A stretch of DNA of 15,925 nt. Source: Phyllobacteriaceae bacterium UBA1940 (lineage in GTDB: Bacteria; Pseudomonadota; Alphaproteobacteria; Rhizobiales; Rhizobiaceae). Where the stretch lies: the NCBI GenBank assembly GCA_002336975.1, contig DDFA01000061.1, positions 4,545-20,469 on the forward strand. Direction: 5' to 3'. Shown here one piece after another: positions 14,279 through 15,925 of this stretch (positions are counted from its first letter, which is position 1; the number at the start of each line of letters is the position of its first letter). The notes beneath the pieces were generated by a model. The model made no database searches. It had not been told where the DNA came from and saw only the letters and a program-made list of their open reading frames with translations. The position numbers and the translations under genes were made by a program.

Positions 14279-15694
14279 TCACGCCGCCTTGGTCCCACCC
14301 ACCGTCACCTGGTTCATCCTCAGATGCGGCTGGCCGACGCCGACCGGCACGCTCTGCCCGGCCTTGCCGCACATGCCGATGCCGCGGTCGAGCTTCATGT
14401 CGTTGCCCACCATGGCGACGCGGTGCATCGCGTCGGGTCCGTTGCCGATCAGCATCGCGCCCTTGATCGGCCGGGTCACCTTGCCGTCCTCGATCATGTA
14501 GGCCTCGGTGCAGCCGAACACGAACTTGCCGGAGGTGATGTCGACCTGGCCGCCGCCGAAGGAGACGGCGTAGACGCCCGTCTTGACCGACGCGATGATT
14601 TCGGCCGGCTCCATGTCGCCGGCGGTCATGTAAGTGTTGGTCATGCGCGGCATCGGCTGGCAGGCATAGCTCTCGCGGCGTCCGTTGCCGGTCGGCGTCG
14701 CGCCCATCAGCCGGGCGTTCTGGCGATCCTGCATGTAGCCGACCAGCCTGCCGTCCTCGATCAGCACGTTGTAGCCCGACGGCGTGCCTTCGTCGTCGAT
14801 GGTCAGCGAGCCGCGCCGTTCGGTCAAAGTGCCGTCGTCGACGACGGTGACGCCTTTCGCCGCGACCTGCTGGCCCATCAGCCCGGCAAAAGCCGAGGTT
14901 TTCTTGCGGTTGAAATCGCCTTCCAGCCCGTGGCCGACCGCCTCGTGCAGCATGACGCCTGGCCAGCCCGACGACAGCACGATGTCGAACGTGCCGGCGG
15001 GCGCGGGCTCGGCCTCGAGATTGACCAGCGCCTGGCGCAACGCTTCCTGCGCGCCGGCCTTCCAACTGTCCTCGGCGATGAAATCGTCAAAGCTCTTGCG
15101 CCCGCCCATGCCGTAGGAACCGGTTTCCTGGCGGTCGCCGTCTCCGACCATCACCTGGATGCTCATCCTGACCAGCGGCCGGATGTCGCTGGCGACCTGG
15201 CCGTCGCCACGCACGATCTCGATATGCTGCCAGGACGCGGTGAGCGCGGCCGTCACCTGACGCACCCGCGGGTCGCGGGCGCGCAGCCAGGCGTCGACTT
15301 CCTGCAAAAGCCTCGCCTTTGCCGCGAAGTTCGGCGCCTCGAGCGGGTTGACGTCGCTGTAGAGATGTTTGTTGGTGCGCGGCGGTGCGTCGGCCAGCGT
15401 TCCGGCATAGCCGGTCTTGACGGCGGCGACCGCGTCGGCGGCGCGTTTCAACGCATCGCCCGATATTTCGCCGGCATGTGCGTAGCCGACCGCCTCGCCG
15501 GCGACGGCGCGCAGGCCAAACCCCTGGTCGGTGGAATAGTTGGCGGTCTTCAGCTTGCCATTGTCGAAGACCAGCGCCTCGGACTGGCTCTGCTCCAGGT
15601 AAAGCTCACCATCGTCGGCGCCGGCGATCGTGTCGCTGACGATGCGGCGCACGGCCTCATCGGAAATGTCGAACTGGTTGATCAAGCTGCTCAT
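14279..15694 (-). CDS. tldD: Metalloprotease TldD
   Basis: The 471-residue protein is close to the usual length for TldD, a cytosolic zinc protease that works as a heterodimer with TldE/PmbA on small unfolded peptides, for example microcin precursors and the CcdA antitoxin in Escherichia coli. The family motif is MLHEAVGHGLEGD (248-260), giving His250, Glu251 and His255 of H-E-x-x-x-H. The third metal ligand is probably Cys442 in GMCGKAGQSVPVGVGQP. Other conserved parts are NGKLKTANYSTDQGFGLRAV (45-64) and YACQPMPRMTNTY (343-355). The AGGTGA just before ATG 15694 supports the start, and the N-terminus MSSLINQFDISDEAV is typical. tldE is not in the window. It follows an IalB-family gene by 73 bp on the same strand, with fic 103 bp downstream. 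Confidence 0.97.
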   Translation of the reverse strand: MSSLINQFDISDEAVRRIVSDTIAGADDGELYLEQSQSEALVFDNGKLKTANYSTDQGFGLRAVAGEAVGYAHAGEISGDALKRAADAVAAVKTGYAGTLADAPPRTNKHLYSDVNPLEAPNFAAKARLLQEVDAWLRARDPRVRQVTAALTASWQHIEIVRGDGQVASDIRPLVRMSIQVMVGDGDRQETGSYGMGGRKSFDDFIAEDSWKAGAQEALRQALVNLEAEPAPAGTFDIVLSSGWPGVMLHEAVGHGLEGDFNRKKTSAFAGLMGQQVAAKGVTVVDDGTLTERRGSLTIDDEGTPSGYNVLIEDGRLVGYMQDRQNARLMGATPTGNGRRESYACQPMPRMTNTYMTAGDMEPAEIIASVKTGVYAVSFGGGQVDITSGKFVFGCTEAYMIEDGKVTRPIKGAMLIGNGPDAMHRVAMVGNDMKLDRGIGMCGKAGQSVPVGVGQPHLRMNQVTVGGTKAA

Positions 15695-15737
15695 GGGTCA
15701 CCTGCTGCCGGACCGTTCATGTAGGCGTTGATCGTCC

Positions 15738-15762
15738 GATCGGCAATCGCCTGATCGGCAAT
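15738..15762. repeat. Direct repeat GATCGGCAAT, two copies
   Basis: Two exact copies of the 10-mer GATCGGCAAT begin at 15738 and 15753, a period of 15 bp, in the 73-bp gap between ialB and tldD. They could be a paired protein-binding site in front of tldD or a small chance duplication. No promoter was identified beside them. Confidence 0.4.
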
Positions 15763-15767
15763 GCCTG

Positions 15768-15925
15768 TCAGGGCAGGGCGTCGAAGGCGTCCGAGAAGCC
15801 GGTCAGGTCGACCGGGATGCCGATGCCCTCTTCGGGCGCCTGGAAGACGATGAACACCGCCGACTTGCCGGCCCTGATCGTGTCGAGCAGCGGCTTTTCC
15901 AGGATCACCTCGGCATAGCAGCCGT
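15768..15925 (-). CDS. Invasion-associated locus B (IalB) family protein, C-terminal end (partial)
   Basis: Only the last 51 codons are inside the window; the gene continues past base 15925. The frame ends with TGA at 15770-15768. The visible peptide starts GCYAEVILEKPLLDTIRAGK, continues SAVFIVFQAPEEGIGIPVDL and ends in TGFSDAFDALP. This is the characteristic C-terminal part of IalB-family proteins: a conserved Cys, a Leu-rich stretch, the AVF(I/V)(V/I)FQ-P strand, and G-I-G-I-P-(V/I)-(D/S)-L-x-G-F. Full-length members are about 170-220 residues with a signal peptide and are probably periplasmic or envelope proteins; in Bartonella IalB is linked to red-cell invasion, but free-living rhizobia have homologues with no known role. 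It lies 73 bp upstream of tldD. Confidence 0.82.
   Translation of the reverse strand, partial: GCYAEVILEKPLLDTIRAGKSAVFIVFQAPEEGIGIPVDLTGFSDAFDALP

Noticed and set aside
14324..15724. A 466-codon plus-strand frame opposite tldD
   Set aside because: Antisense to tldD, which has intact family motifs; the composition is that of a shadow frame.

Overview
The window is a high-GC piece of an alphaproteobacterial chromosome. The gene content and order point to the Hyphomicrobiales (Rhizobiales), most likely near Mesorhizobium/Phyllobacteriaceae: fabI next to a histidine phosphatase, aroC, ribB, an HDAC-like hydrolase followed by xseB, dxs, tlyA and a TrmA/RlmD-type methyltransferase, then tldD next to an IalB-family gene. 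The placement is inferred from family resemblance and synteny recalled from memory; no search was run.

Layout. Positions 1-839 (+): the 3' end of fabI and a histidine phosphatase. 853-1098 (-): a small secreted DUF1344-like protein, divergent from aroC (1286-2386, +). 2461-3314 (+): a two-gene Xre/DUF2384 antitoxin and RES toxin pair lying between aroC and ribB. 3393-4493 (+): a RibB fused to a GTP-cyclohydrolase-II-like domain that has lost its zinc cysteines (RibBX type). 4557-5534 (+): an unrecognised multi-pass membrane protein. 5611-6789 (+): HDAC-family hydrolase and xseB. 6885-7805 (+): pirin. 7888-9804 (+): dxs. 9974-10234 (+): a small exported protein. 10275-12271 (+): tlyA and an RlmD/TrmA-like methyltransferase, 2 bp apart. 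On the minus strand from right to left: ialB end (15768-15925), tldD (14279-15694), a Fic protein (13009-14175) and a class III sirtuin (12299-13012). Fic and sirtuin overlap by ATGA. The two strands converge at 12269-12301, where an 11-bp inverted repeat contains both stop codons.

Most of the window is conserved housekeeping: fatty acid, chorismate, riboflavin and isoprenoid-precursor synthesis, nucleic-acid repair and RNA methylation. Two accessory modules stand out. One is the RES/Xre toxin-antitoxin pair, whose predicted -10 hexamer is framed exactly by an inverted repeat, a likely autoregulatory operator. The other is the fic gene, visibly richer in A+T than its neighbours, with its own AT-rich promoter region containing two inverted repeats, and translationally coupled to the sirtuin gene. 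It looks like a transferred gene that has captured a resident deacylase gene, or arrived with it. This coupled AMP-transferase/NAD-dependent deacylase operon is the best candidate in the window for an undescribed functional pairing, but the functional link is inference.

No rRNA, tRNA, CRISPR array, insertion sequence or recognisable riboswitch was seen.
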